Below the pieces are notes generated by a model. The model did no database searches and had not been told where the DNA came from. It saw nothing but the letters and a program-made list of their open reading frames with translations. Made by a program: the position numbers and the translations under genes. Positions 22,691-34,710 of a stretch of 64,000 bases of DNA are shown piece after piece. The DNA comes from Ascaphus truei. Taxonomy: Eukaryota; Chordata; Amphibia; Anura; Ascaphidae. How positions within the stretch are numbered: the stretch's first letter is position 1; the number at the start of each line of letters is the position of its first letter. The stretch covers positions 53,121,146 through 53,185,145 of the forward strand of contig CM071568.1 in NCBI GenBank assembly GCA_036426205.1. Reading direction: 5' to 3'.

Positions 22691-23221
22691 ATGTTCAATG
22701 CTACAGTATGTGTCAAGTTTCCGAGTAGAAGACATACTGTAGTGTAGACACACAACAAAATATTTTTTATTTTCTTCTGTCTTTGCTACATGTAACTGGT
22801 TAGTCATGTAAAGTATCTGTGTTTATTAGGCTGAGAAGTTTACAACAAGTAAGACTTGGCCTAAGTAAAAGGATAAAAGTGACTGGCCCAGATGCAGAAT
22901 TTAACACATGAAATTTTAATATGTGTGCCATGTTACTCCTTTCTAACTAGTCATTGACTAGTCCTTTCATAGTCATCCTCAAGTTCTGTTGATGGTACAG
23001 AGCTTAAAAAATATCACAGATATTTTCTTCACATATACAATCAGTAACACTATCTTAATTCAAGTAGATTTTCAGTATTACTGTCTGAAAAAAATGCTTA
23101 TGAACTGTTGAAAAATCCTAATTACCACAGTAATGTGTGATATGTACTAACTAAATACTGTTAGGTGGTAAGCTATGTTAAATACAAATCCAAAGTCACA
23201 TTTTAAAGACGTTTTTAAAAG
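22691..23221. other. Intron with no recognised feature
   Basis: AT-rich. I see no ORF, terminal repeat or splice-site-flanked exon. Confidence 0.4.
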
Positions 23222-23860
23222 GTGTAGGGTAAAGCCGTAGCTGGCTTACCTCCCAGGATTGTTTTAGGGTAGAGTATAAAAGGCTTCTTTTCCCGGCTTG
23301 ATGCGGTCCTGAACAGGACTTGTAGTCTTCCTTCTTAGGGTCTTTCACACACAGCCTAGATACCAGCTGTATGGACGTAGGTAACCCAATTCACACGGGA
23401 CGCAGGTCTCTGAGCACATGCGCTCAGAGGGACAAAAGAGAGACAAAATGGTCCTGGGCCAATGGGCAGTAATACTCCTCACCAATTAGCAGTGCGACTC
23501 TCTGACTGGTAACAAAGGATTTCACACCTAACCAGGACCTATAGTACTGTAGGCTGGTAGTGTGTCGGCACATGGTTCTGGCTCCTTAGCATAACTAATC
23601 CAGACCCAGCCAGCTAAAGTGGTCATGGGGCAGGTTTAGGATTTCAGTTTATACAGGGGAACTGCAGGCCACATAGGAATACATGATATGAATAACAAAT
23701 ACACAGTGGTATATGGGAATTACAATACACATGCGGGAATACATTTCATGTACCATCATATACATATCTTATGAGGCTCGGAACCTAATTCCTGTTTCGT
23801 GCACCGGAGGGTTCGAGAAACATACCAGGAGGTAAGAAAGCTTCTTGAACACATATCAAC
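23222..23860 (+). other. Possible LTR or other repeat with TATA-like box
   Basis: It starts TGTAGGGTAAAG and has a TATAAAAGGC box at 23276-23285, and it is richer in GC than its surroundings. No copy elsewhere in the window, no polyadenylation signal in the right place and no target duplication were found, so this is only a suggestion. Confidence 0.2.
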
Positions 23861-26004
23861 ATATAAAAAAAATATATATATATACATACAGCAAAACACA
23901 TTCTAAGGTACTGTAGGTAAATGTACTTAAAAAATAAAAAGTCAACCTAAACATAAAAAAAATCTGAATATCTGAAAAAAATAGATGATAATAACTCTGG
24001 TAAAGCTCTGACACCAATGTAGCATAAAAGTAATATACATTGCATGAACTGTAAGTGCAAACTAGTCCTGGATCCAGCTCCAACGAACTACTGTAGATTG
24101 GGAGCACAGTTTGGAGCTCCAAGAGGGAAAAGAGAAAGCACCTCCATTCAATACATGGCTCTCCAGACAAACCATGAATGCAAAGATAACAACTAAAGGT
24201 CTTCACAAGGATAGCAGTACACATGTCACTTTTGAAATGCTCCCGACAGGTCACTCAGGGGTTGAAGAGAAATGTAATGCAGATAGTGCATCGGAAAGGA
24301 GATCGACAGAAAAGGTGTTGCAATTAGCTAGAGTACTCATGATTCTCTGACGTCATCGGTCAGGTGTAGTGCAAGTAGTACTTTGCCCTGGTAGATTCTA
24401 CCTTGTCTGGATCTGGATCTGGATCCAGGACCCGGTCTCTATCTTACAAGCCTTGTCAGTCACCACATACCGTCTCCGACGTGGTTCAAATGAGACGAGT
24501 AGCAATAGAGTGTATTTGTCCTTTTCTTCATCTCACCCAGCTTACCTGGTTCTGTCACTCACCATCGGTTCCTTTAACAGTGGCTCCAGGTTTCTCTGCT
24601 TCCACAGTATAACCTTCTAGCGCACATATTCACCAATAAGCTGCCCATCACTGCATGCGGTCGAGAAGCAAATACAAATCCCAATAGGCAGCTAATTCGT
24701 TCAGCTTATGAAACATTACTTCCTTAAAACAAAATAGGAAGAAGTTTGGCAATTAAAATGCTTCACTCAAATAAGATATACTTGTATATAATTATACTGT
24801 ATATAGAAACGATGTATTCATGAATGGTCTCCATCATGAAACAATCAATGTACAATTAATTCAACACGTACTGTACATCACCAAAACCTACAACAAATGT
24901 GTACGATCACATAAGACAAAGTATGAGTCATATGAAAAAAGTACAAACAATTATATACATTGGCCGATAACGGCAAATACTGTACCTTACATCACAATAT
25001 ACAATATCACAAAAAATATTCAAAAAGGAATTATATAATGGAAAAAGCCACGAGGTAGGTGCTCAATATATTTTATGGCATCTGTTTTGTTTTTTTTAAG
25101 ACTACTTCCTTTCCAAAACCTTATAGGGCCTAACCGTGCATTAGCAAAATATACATCACTAATAAAGACATTCAGCATTAATTAGTTTATGAAGCATCTA
25201 TGACTAACATTGAAAACAACAATTCCTTGAAACAAAACTATCTATAGTATGGACCCAGCTAGCTAGGCGCTGGAGGAGCACCTTATCCAGGTTCCCCCCA
25301 TGCAAATAGGAGGGAGTAAAGAAAGAGAATGGGAGCCGAAAAGATATTATTTCTGAATGTGCAAGACCTTCAAAACACAATGAGAAATGTATGGCAGTAG
25401 GAGGTTTTACTGTCAGTATTTGTATTGACCAGTGCTTCCAGAAGACATATTCAAAAGTGCAAACCGATCATTCTAATTAACTCACAAAGATTAAAATTAT
25501 ATGCAACATCAAAATTCACTTTATTTCTGATAAACTATAATATTTTTTTCTTATCAAAATACCTGCAGCCGACCATAGCTTGTTAGCTTTATATACAAAT
25601 TTCCAGTGCTGGAGGTTTTTCATTTTGTACTGGTATGTGTATGCACATAGTTATTTGAATGTATTTAATTTCAGACGAGATTAATAATAAACCATGTGAT
25701 TTGCCAAGTGTTAAAAAAAAGTACAAGAAGAATTGCCATCTTATAATTACTAGCAGTGAGTGGAACGCAGCTCAACAGAGTTATTTCAGACGTTAATTAC
25801 AGAGAAGGAATCTCCACAGAGCACTGATAACCTGATACAGCAAGTATCATGCTGGCTAGAAGTGAGATAATAAAAATTCTTAATAATAAAACAGTTTGAA
25901 TTGAACGAGGAAAACAAGACTAACCAAATGTACCCGATTCATCAACCAGTACCACATAAGTGATCATGGAACACTGCAAAATCTGCTACATGGCCTGATA
26001 AAGT
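23861..26004. other. Intron, no recognised feature beyond short simple repeats
   Basis: It includes a GGATCT triplet of repeats (24410-24427). ORFs at 23856-24254 and 24369-24620 have no domain and no splice context. The stretch around 24060-24660 has higher GC and may be old repeat DNA. Confidence 0.35.
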
Positions 26005-26756
26005 TGTAGCCATGTCTGGCTTGGCTACTAGCTACTAATCTACCCTGCCTGACATGTAAATCCTGGCGCAGTGTTAGGCACAACCCAGGGTTTTCCCTAC
26101 CAGCAAGCCGCTCCCTTGAGTGGCAAGGGGGGAGGCGGGGCCTATGTTCTGCCCAATAAGGGGCTCAGACCTTGGACCCTCCCACTCGGTACTTAAGGGG
26201 TTGCATTACCAAATTGCTTCAGTTTGTCTCTCCCTTGAGAGAGACTGGTCTCACAGCAGAGGTGTGCAGGGCTCTATCACCTTCTATCCCCTCCCCTATT
26301 GGAGTGGGAGTGAGCACCATTCCCCTTACTTTATCAGGGAGTAAGTTAAGAGCTAGGACCGCCCTTAGTGCCCATGGCTGGGGGTGTGAGTCCAGGTACC
26401 ATCCGGAGGCTGGAGACCAGTGTTAAAGAGTATGCTGTGTTTCATTGTATGCTGTGTACTGAGAAGAATAAAGACTGTTCTTATTACAAAATATACTCCT
26501 GCCTAAGTTTGCAGTATATAAGTGGGAAGATGAGAGTTCTTCCGCAGGGATTGCTTCCAGGACTCCTGGTGCCTGTGGCAGATGGAGGTACTGACATCAA
26601 AGTGAGAGATAACCAGCTATCACCCCTAAAGCCTGTCCTGTTTCCCGAACCACATCGGCGGAATCTCAGATCTACTGTGAGCCAACAGGTACTTAACACC
26701 ACTGTACACCTGGTAGCTGGAGAAATCTCCCAGAGGGTGGGGCAAACACCGCTACA
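26005..26756 (+). mobile_element. Solo LTR (D), 752 bp, TSD AAGT, sense to host gene
   Basis: It starts TGTAGCC and ends CGCTACA, flanked by AAGT on both sides (26001-26004, 26757-26760). It contains AATAAAGACTG (26468-26478) and GATGGAGGTACTGAC at the U5-side position, as in the other copies. Confidence 0.75.
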
Positions 26757-27129
26757 AAGTGTATCCCCAAGACTTTGCTCTTATAACAAAGAAATAGTCC
26801 TTATGCTGCTGCAGGGCCAATGATGACTAAACGAGTTGGGCTAGTAGGCCCTTCGGTGGGAATAGAGGTCCCAGAAGGCAAGAGTAATCTTTTTGCTTAC
26901 TCTGATTTTCCCTTCTCCTTATGCTGCCTCAGATGAAATTCCCTCGGGAGAAACAGGAAACTCCAATGCTGGCAGGAGAAAGAGCTGTGTCTGCTCTCTG
27001 TCAGCATCAGACATTTTAAATAAAATTAGGGGTAAAAACAGCCTTTTCCTTTCCTACGTCAGTTCGGAATGTCCGGCACATGCGGAAGGAAGACGAGGAG
27101 TAGACAAGAAAATAAGTAAGAGATGGTGT

Positions 27130-28140
27130 ATAAGGTCTTAGAGGGGGAGATAGAGGTGGGTATGTGGTGATAGGGGGGTGTGGAGTGAGAGTAGGGCAGA
27201 ATATATAAAAGCGGACGTGGGTGAGAGAGTGGAGGTATGAGGGAATGTGGTGTGAATGGGCTTTTGGATAAGAAGGGGTGTGGGGAGTGAGGTATGTGGT
27301 GAGAGTGGGGGCTGTGGAATGAGTGGGGTGTGGGATGAGAAAAGAGTGGTGTAGGCTAAGAGGTGGGAAAGAGAGGGGGAAGTGTAATGGTGAGAGAAGG
27401 GTGTTTGTGGGATAAGTGACAGGGGGTATTGGGTGAAAGAGTGGGGTGTGGGATTAGAGAGTGGGGGTGTTGGATTATAGAGAGGGGAAATATGGGATGG
27501 GAGGGGAGGATGCAAGCATGAAAGTAGGATGAGAGTGAGTGGCTGTGGAATGAGGGAGTGCGGTATGATAGGAAAGGAGTGGGTTGTAAGGCTGAAATGG
27601 GTTGCAGGCAAGAGTGTGGTGTGGAGTAAGAGGAGGTTGTGGGGTAATAAGGAGTTGTGGTTAGAATGAGTTGTGGGGTAATCGGTAGGCGTGGTTTGAG
27701 AGGAGGGTGGGTGATGAGAGGAAGGTGTGGGGTCATAGGCTGTGGGGGATAAGAGAGCAGTGATGGGATGGGGTGAGAGAGGAATGGGGGGATAAGAGAG
27801 CAGTGGGGGTGTGGGTGAGAGGGTGTTATGGCATAAGGGATGTATGGGATGAGAGGCAGGTGTGGTGTTTTAGAGGGAGGTGTGGGGTGAGAGGAAGATG
27901 AGGGTTGAACGAGGGGATGTGAGTTGAGAGGGGCATGGGATAAGAGAGGGAGAGTGATGTCAGAGGGAGTAGTGGGATGAGAATTATGGTGCGGGATAAA
28001 AGAATGGGGGTGAGTTTAGAGGAGGGTGGGGGTTGGTTGAGAGGAAGGTGTGGAGGGAGTGGGAGGTGTGAGATGGGAGTGGGTGTGCGGAATGGGAAGC
28101 GTGTGTGTGTGGCGTGAGAGGTGTATGTGTGTGGAGGAGG
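27130..28140. repeat. G-rich minisatellite, left part
   Basis: A degenerate tandem array of short GTGGGGTGAGAGG-like units, strongly purine/GT biased for about 1 kb. Long pyrimidine-rich ORFs on the minus strand (27138-27736, 27826-28167) are by-products of the array. The same array resumes at 32662, after the inserted LINE. Confidence 0.75.
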
Positions 28141-28564
28141 TCTCAGCTCTTCTCCAGACCCTGACAATGTGGTCAGGAACTACAACTTTGCCCTGTCCTC
28201 CTCTCTTGATCTACATGCCCTGCTTTCTCTCTGCCGTTCTCGCCCTTCTAACACCAGGCCCTGGCTAAATTCCCACATGGGCATGCTGCGTTCCTGCACT
28301 CGTTTCTTTGAACACCTCTAGAGAAAATCTCACACACTCGCAGTCTTCCTTCACTACAAATTTATGCTATCCTGTTTCAACGCTGCCCACTCTCAAGCTA
28401 ACCAAACTTACTTTTCTTCATGAATCAACACGCACAAGTCTAATCCACGCTGACTCTTCCCTGTCTTTGACTCCCTACTCAGACCACCCTCTGCTGCCTG
28501 TTTTTCTTCCTCCATCTCCGCTCAGGACTTTGCTGACTATTTCAAGGAAAAGGTGGAATCCATA

Positions 28565-29999
28565 TGTAGCCCTGTAAGAAATTGGGCTATAGTTCTTTCC
28601 TCCTTCTGGTATAAGCCCTGGTAAGGTCAGGCTGCCAGAAGTTATCATGGGTTTCCCCCACTTCAAACACTGCTCTGAGTGGTGGAGGTAGGTCACCTGA
28701 CCCTGTGTCTAAGGCAAGAGACACAGGGGAGGGGCCTGCTGAAATCATAAAGAGCAGTGCACTTGCTATTTAGAGTTAGTCCAAGTCTTCAGTGTGAGTT
28801 AAGAGCAGTGTGACACTGGCTGGTCCAGTGCAGCTGCATTAATTAGTGTACAGTTGGAGAAGGAGCAGCCTATGAGTAGGGCTGCTAGAACTAGAGTGCA
28901 GTGAGGTGGACTAATGCCTCTCACCCTGATTAGGGGGTGAGGGAAGAGCTAGCCCCACCCTGGGTGCCCTTGGCCTGGGGTGGTGGTAGGGGAAGATACC
29001 ATGCTGAGGGAGAGCAGTCTGGGTGGAGTATACAGAGAAAAAAACACTCCAACGCACAGCCATAAATAGAGTGGGTCCCACACCAAAAAGACTGAAAAAA
29101 AATATATCCTTTATTGATCCATGTTAAAAACACGGAGGTAAGTACCCGCCTACGCGTTTCGGGCGTACGCCCTTACCTTGATAAAGGGCGTACGGCCCGA
29201 AATACCTCCGTTTTTTTAAACATGGATTAATAAAGGAATATATTTTTTATCAGTCTTTTTGGTGTGGGACCCACTCTATTTATGGCTGTACGTTGGAGTG
29301 TTTTTTCCTCTGGATTTCCCTGCATTCTCCTGGTTGCACGCCTATCAAGATTCACAGGACTGGGGCTATACTAATTGTGAGTACGCTATTCCTTATCTAC
29401 CTGAGGACTCTCCCAATGAGGCTTTAGGTCTGATTTTCTTTAATCTCAGCCTTTAACCTTCAGGGACATAGATATCCTTATACTTGGTATATGAAATGCT
29501 ATGATTACGATCACATACCTCACTAGCCCCAGTACCTATCCTCTGCATCTTATTTAAGGACTTATATCATTTATCAAAATTGGATCTAAATGTTGGAGCG
29601 CATATCACTAATCTACTCTGGGTGGAGTATACAATCTGTACCTGACTGGTGATCCTGTATGCTGTTGTTGCTGATCTTGCTGCTGTGTGAATAAAGAGCT
29701 GCTGCTGCTATTTAAAGAGACATTCGTGTGAGACTGGAATCTCTCCTCCCTGTGTGGGAATACTCTCTGTAAGGATTCCACCCCGCATTCCTGGGGCTTA
29801 TCAGAGATGGAGGCGCTGCACCACTAGAAAAGAACAAAGGCATCCACCCCAGAAACCTGTTCCTGTCATCCCCTATACCATCGCGGGAGACTCAGGCCCT
29901 CCTGTTGCCAGCAGGTATGCACCACACTCAGACACGTAGCCAGACCCAAGTACAGGTAGGGGGGCTGATCTGTGATTGCCCCGAGGTCCATGGGCTACA
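28565..29999 (+). mobile_element. Solo LTR (E) interrupted by a hairpin retroposon
   Basis: It starts TGTAGCCCTG and ends GGGCTACA, with CATA before and TATA after (one mismatch). Without the 582-bp insert at 29035-29616 its length and order match copy B, including AATAAAGAGCTGC (29690-29702) and GATGGAGGCGCTGCACCAC (29806 onward). It is inserted in the L2 LINE. Confidence 0.75.
29035..29616. mobile_element. 582-bp hairpin retroposon with 17-bp TSD
   Basis: It is flanked by 17-bp direct repeats (TCTGGGTGGAGTATACA at 29018-29034 and 29617-29633). The first half is a long imperfect inverted repeat: 29040-29173 pairs with about 29185-29310, both arms carrying 'actccaacg', 'cccacaccaaaaagactg' and 'tccatgtt'. 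The centre has the GGGCGTAC...GCCCGAAA motif seen in hammerhead-like sequences. The long duplication suggests target-primed retroposition. A PLE-related terminal repeat is possible. Confidence 0.6.
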
Positions 30000-30211
30000 T
30001 ATACATCAGGACATCCCCTCTGTATCCCCCTCCCATCCCTCACCTCTTCCTAACTCTTCTCCTGCCTTCCTTAACACTTTTTCCACTGTCACAGAGGAGG
30101 ATGTGTCATTGCTGATCTTCTCTTCTCCCTCTACCACCTTCCCTCTTGACCTCATTCCCTCCCATCTCCTAAAACCTCTTGCTCCTACTATAATTCTTAC
30201 ACTCACACATG

Positions 30212-31034
30212 TGTAGCCATGTGTTAAAAATGGTATACAGTTCTCTCTCATGCTGGCAGTAAGCCTGGTAAGTATACAGGGTTGCCAGCATCAATCATGG
30301 AGGTTTGCCCTCACACCCTGGTGAGGTGTCATATGTACATGAAGGGAGTGGTAACAGACCTTGTGTTCATTGTTAGTGACACAGGAGGTGGAGCCATTTC
30401 CTTGGTATATAAGACACAGCACTGTCCCAAAGTTAGGAGTCTGTTATAATGGCTATTATGTTCAAGGTCAAGCGTGCTAATTAAGAGTGATTCTACAGCA
30501 AATAGTCTGACCTGCAGCAGTAAGGGTGGCAGGGCCTACACTGTGTCCAGGGACCTGGCACAGGTGGTGATCTCCCTGAGGGGAGAGGTGATCCAACTCC
30601 ATTGGAGGGCAGATAGATCTTCTGAAAGGAGAGTACAGAAGAAGATGAGCGGCTAAGCTGTTTGCTGCGAGGGGCAGTCTGCCTATACCATCAATCAATA
30701 AAGATGCCCTTGTTCACAAGAACCCCCATGTGTGAGTGTGAAGTTACTCCACAGAGGAAGGCACCACCGAGGAGTTCCTCATCAGAACCATCTCCTTGCG
30801 GACGCAGAGATCTTGATGAGGTGGAGGCGCTGCACTGTATGTAGGTAGGACTCACGCACACTACCTCAGCTGCCTGTCTGGGTTGACATGCCCCACACAA
30901 CATCATGCGGGAGACTCAGGAGTCCGGTTGCCAACAGGTGCACCACCAGACACGACCATGTAATGGGGACTGGTTAGACCACAGGGGCCAATGTGAGATT
31001 GGGTGGGTCAGGAAGGTCCAGAAAAACCGTTACA
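30212..31034 (+). mobile_element. Solo LTR (F), 823 bp, TSD CATG, sense to host gene
   Basis: It starts TGTAGCC and ends CGTTACA, with CATG on both sides (30208-30211, 31035-31038). It holds AATAAAGATGCC (30698-30709) and GGTGGAGGCGCTGCACTG (30820 onward). It interrupts the L2 LINE. Confidence 0.78.
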
Positions 31035-32661
31035 CATGTTTAACTCCTCCCTATACTCTTTATACTGTTACCTTTCCCTCTTCCTGTAAACATGCAACAG
31101 TCATACCGTTACTCAAAAACAGCAATCTTGACCCTACCTGTCTTTCTAACGATCGGCCTGCCTCCCTCCTGCCTCTAAACTCCTTGAACATCTTGTATTC
31201 TCTTGCTTGCTCCATTTTCTCAACACCTATTCTCCCCTAGACCCTCTACTATTTGGCTTCCGCACTGCTCACTCAACTGAAACAGCACTCACTAAAATAA
31301 CTAATTACCTCCATGCTGCAAAAGACAAAGGTCATTACACTCTGCTCACATTACTCGACCTCTCTGCAGCATTTGATACAGGGACCACCTTCTTCTCCTT
31401 CACATTCTCCATATTCTTGGTATTCATAACAAAGCTCTATCCTGGATCTCCTCTTACGTCTACCACCGTATTTTTGCTAACACCTCCTCCTCCTCTATCA
31501 ATCTCTCTGTGGGGGTACCCCAGGGCTCTGTCCTGGGGCCTCTTCTCTTTTCTCTTTACACACACTCTCTAGGTGACCTTATAACATCTCTTGGGTTCAA
31601 ATAATACCTCTATGCTTTGACACACAACTCTACTTTTCATCCCCTGACATTACACCTGCTGTACAGATTAAAGTTTCTGAATGTCTCTCTGCTATATCAT
31701 CCTGGATGGCCCTCTGCCGACTTAAACTCAACATGGCAAAAACAGAGCTCCTCATACTTCCTCCCAAACCTGGCCCCACTACCTCCTTCCACATTACTGT
31801 TGGAAGTACTATCATTCACCCATTAGCCAAGCATGCTGCCTAGGAGTCACACTCAACTCCTCTCTCACATTCTCCTCTCACATTCAAAAGGTTGCTAAAA
31901 CCTGTCGTTTTTTTCCTCTGCAATATTACAAAGATAAACCCTTTCCTTTTTTGCTCGACTGCAAAAACTCTTACACAGACCTGCATTCTCTCCTGTCTCA
32001 GCTACTGTAACCTCCTGCTGTCCAGCCTTCCTGCCTCTCACATGTCTCCCCACAATATATCCTAAATGCTGCTGCCAGAATCACTCTACTATTTCGAAAA
32101 TCTGTCTCAGTGTCTCCCCTGCTGAAATCCCTTCCCTGGCTTCCTATCAAATCCTGTATCACACACTCAATTTTCCTCCTCACTTTTTAAGCTTTACACT
32201 CTTCTGCTCCTCCTTACATCTCCGCTCTAATTTCTCTCTATACACCATCCCGACTCACTGACTGCCTCACACCTCTGGAATGCCCTTTCCCTCAATACCT
32301 GACCAGCACCCTCTCTATCCACCTTTAAGACCTACCTCAAAAACACCTTCTTAAGGAAGTATATGAGTAGCTCCATGGCTGATAATTTACACCTATCACC
32401 TATCACATAAAGCTTTGCCCCTTGCAGAAGCACTTACCAGAACGCCCTCCTACAGTCTCTGTACGTTCTTCCTACCAACCAATTATATTGTAAGCTCTTC
32501 GGAGCAGGGACTCCTTTTCCTAAATGGTACTTTTATGTCTGAAGCACTTCTCCCCTTTATGTCTTATTTATATTATTTGATATTTATATGATTGTCATGT
32601 GTATTACTGCTGTGAAGTGCTATGTACTTGAATGGCACTATATAAATAAACACACATACAT

Positions 32662-32935
32662 ACTTGGGATGAGAGAGTGGTGCCATTTGGTGAGAGGGGG
32701 GGCATGATGATGAATGAGGTGATGTGGAGTGGGGGCATGAGGTATAAGAGGGCATGTTGGGTGAGAGGAGGGTGTAGGGTGAAAGGGAGGGGCATGGGGT
32801 GAGCGAGTGGTGTCAATGCATGAGGGAGGGCTGAGGGGGATTATGACGTATGAGAGGGGATTGAGGTAAAAGAAAGAGGAGGTATGAAGTGAAATATGGT
32901 TTGAGGTAGGAGAAGGGGGCACAGGTAAAAAAAGG
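32662..32935. repeat. G-rich minisatellite, right part
   Basis: It continues the GTGGGGTGAGAGG-type array of 27130-28140 directly after the LINE tail. The two halves therefore bracket the LINE insertion. Confidence 0.7.
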
Positions 32936-33029
32936 TTCATATATATGGGGTTAAATACACAAGTTCATGGACGATATACAAGGTTTTGAGGGAATTAAAA
33001 GGAACATGGGCAGATAACAGATACATTGG

Positions 33030-33226
33030 GGGGGGTTAATTACTCATTTCTGCTGACTGTATAGCTATGGCAAAACAGGTGCAAGAGAATTACACTAGAT
33101 TTATCAAAGGAAAACTTCAATGACATTCAAAATGATTCATTTTCTTTGATAAATTTAATCTGGTGCTGTTTTTTTGCACTGGTTCTGCCTCAGTTTTCCA
33201 CTTTAGTAAAGAGTTGTAAATAGACC
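33030..33226. mobile_element. Foldback MITE of about 200 bp
   Basis: The left arm 'ggtgcaagagaattacactagatttatcaaagg' mirrors the right arm, which contains 'ttctttgataaatttaatctggtgctg' and 'tttgcactggttctgcc'. Similarity continues outwards to GGGG/CCCC near both ends. No ORF is present. Confidence 0.6.
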
Positions 33227-34013
33227 CCTGTACTGTATGTGCCACTGTAACACGACAAAATGGCAATGCCACAGTGAAAAATAAGAGAAAAAGCGCAAAC
33301 TGGAGAATTACGGTTTTCAAAGAATAATGATTACAATGCTGAGTAGTGTTAAGAAGTTATCTCACAAAGATCATTTGCTTTACCTTTTTGTTCATCCTGA
33401 GAATGTATTTAATTGTGAAACCTTCAGTAGATTTCAATTTTGGCTCAATATTGATTTAAAAAATAAAAACCATTCTGCTGTGTGGATTTTTTTTTAAACT
33501 CCTTTATAGCTTTATACCTTCGCCTGTGTGAGGTTTTCCTATGTTATACCTACATAAGCTCTCTCTGAAAACGTTTACAAATATAACCACATAAGCTGCT
33601 AATAATAGTGGCTGATTTTCATATTTCAATATTTAAACATTCAGGAGATTTTAGGGATCCAAAATCAGACCACGGATTAAAATTCAAAGTCCCAGCCCTC
33701 TTCCAAAAAAAGAATGCATCCCCTGTCTGCAATGTGTTAAACATACTGTACCACCTACAATAAATATGTTTTGTCTGCAGTGTATTTTATTAAAACCTTT
33801 ACTGCTGCAGTATTGAGGTCTGCAAACTGTAAGTGCAGAATGCCAAGTAGGTCACTTGGCAGTAAAGGAGTTAATAATATAATATTATCTTATTGTAGGT
33901 TCTCCAATGAATATTTAATGTTTCTTGTTAGTTGAATTTAGCCTCTTAAGCGCCATGGGGTCCCGCAACATATGCCATGCAGTGTGTTTTAGATCCCTCT
34001 TGAGCTGATGGTA
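33227..34013. other. Intron with no recognised feature
   Basis: Low-GC sequence without ORFs, repeats or terminal structures that I can identify. Confidence 0.4.
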
Positions 34014-34135
34014 CAGATGTAGCCAAACTAAAGTTCCCTGTGGCTAACAATTACTGGGGGAAACTAACTGCGGCACTCCCCGGCCGCTGGGAAAAAAGCA
34101 GCAAACAGCCAGGGAGGCGCGAGTGGCTACATCTG
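34014..34135. mobile_element. 122-bp MITE, second copy of the CAGATGTAGC family
   Basis: It starts CAGATGTAGCCA and ends TGGCTACATCTG, a 12-bp terminal inverted repeat, with TA on both sides. The termini match 7713-7873, but the interior is shorter. Confidence 0.75.
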
Positions 34136-34710
34136 TATGATTTTATAGTTTATAGGGTTTTTTTTCTGTTGCTTGAAGTGAAAGCATACTTTTTTTTAAA
34201 CTGTTTATTTTGAACATTTTCAAAAAGTATGAGGATGGAGGGGATACAGAAACTAAATGGAGGGGATATGGGGAGTAGGGGGCTGGCATGATAACGCTAT
34301 ATGCAATTCCCTTGATCACGTAGGTACAATACGGTTAAAGAGTACATCAAATCAGATATAAAGTATTTATACCAGAGAATATTCGACTCATCCAAAATAC
34401 AAGAGTAAGTTCATTATAACGATGTGAGTTATAAGAATGATTTAAGTGCAGAATCATAATATACTGTAATGCTTTACACTATAGTACATTGCAGTATTAT
34501 ATAATACAATACAACAAAATCAACCGCCTCTTTGAGATATGGAGTACGTTTGTTACAGAGTATTGAGCATAGCCACTGCAGCCAAAATACATTTACATTC
34601 CGGCCACAGCATATTGTTATGTTTCCCAGGAAAGCCAAATCCCTCAAAATGTATCAAAACATCCATTCAGCAAACTTGTGAGACGTTCCATGAGATTGTA
34701 TTGTATTTTA
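34136..34710. other. Intron with no recognised feature
   Basis: AT-rich. The short ORF at 34539-34784 shows no domain. Confidence 0.35.

Larger units (their letters stand above)
28141..32661 (+). mobile_element. L2-clade LINE remnant, split by two solo LTRs
   Basis: LINE sequence occupies 28141-28564, 30000-30211 and 31035-32661. Removing the two LTRs rejoins the text, for example at 'actcacacatg/tttaactcc'. Visible RT motifs include [19 protein letters not shown] and [10 protein letters not shown] (31254-31379) and a [17 protein letters not shown] sequence (near 31510-31552). The 3' part carries 'ctgtccagccttcctgcct', then the untranslated tail ending 'ggcactatataaataaa', shared with 20767-21164. 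Stops and frameshifts are frequent, so it is inactive. The element is 5'-truncated and lies inside a minisatellite. Confidence 0.75.

Noticed and set aside
27138..28167. Pyrimidine-coded ORFs (Pro/Thr/Ser/His-rich) on the minus strand
   Set aside because: They are by-products of the G-rich minisatellite.
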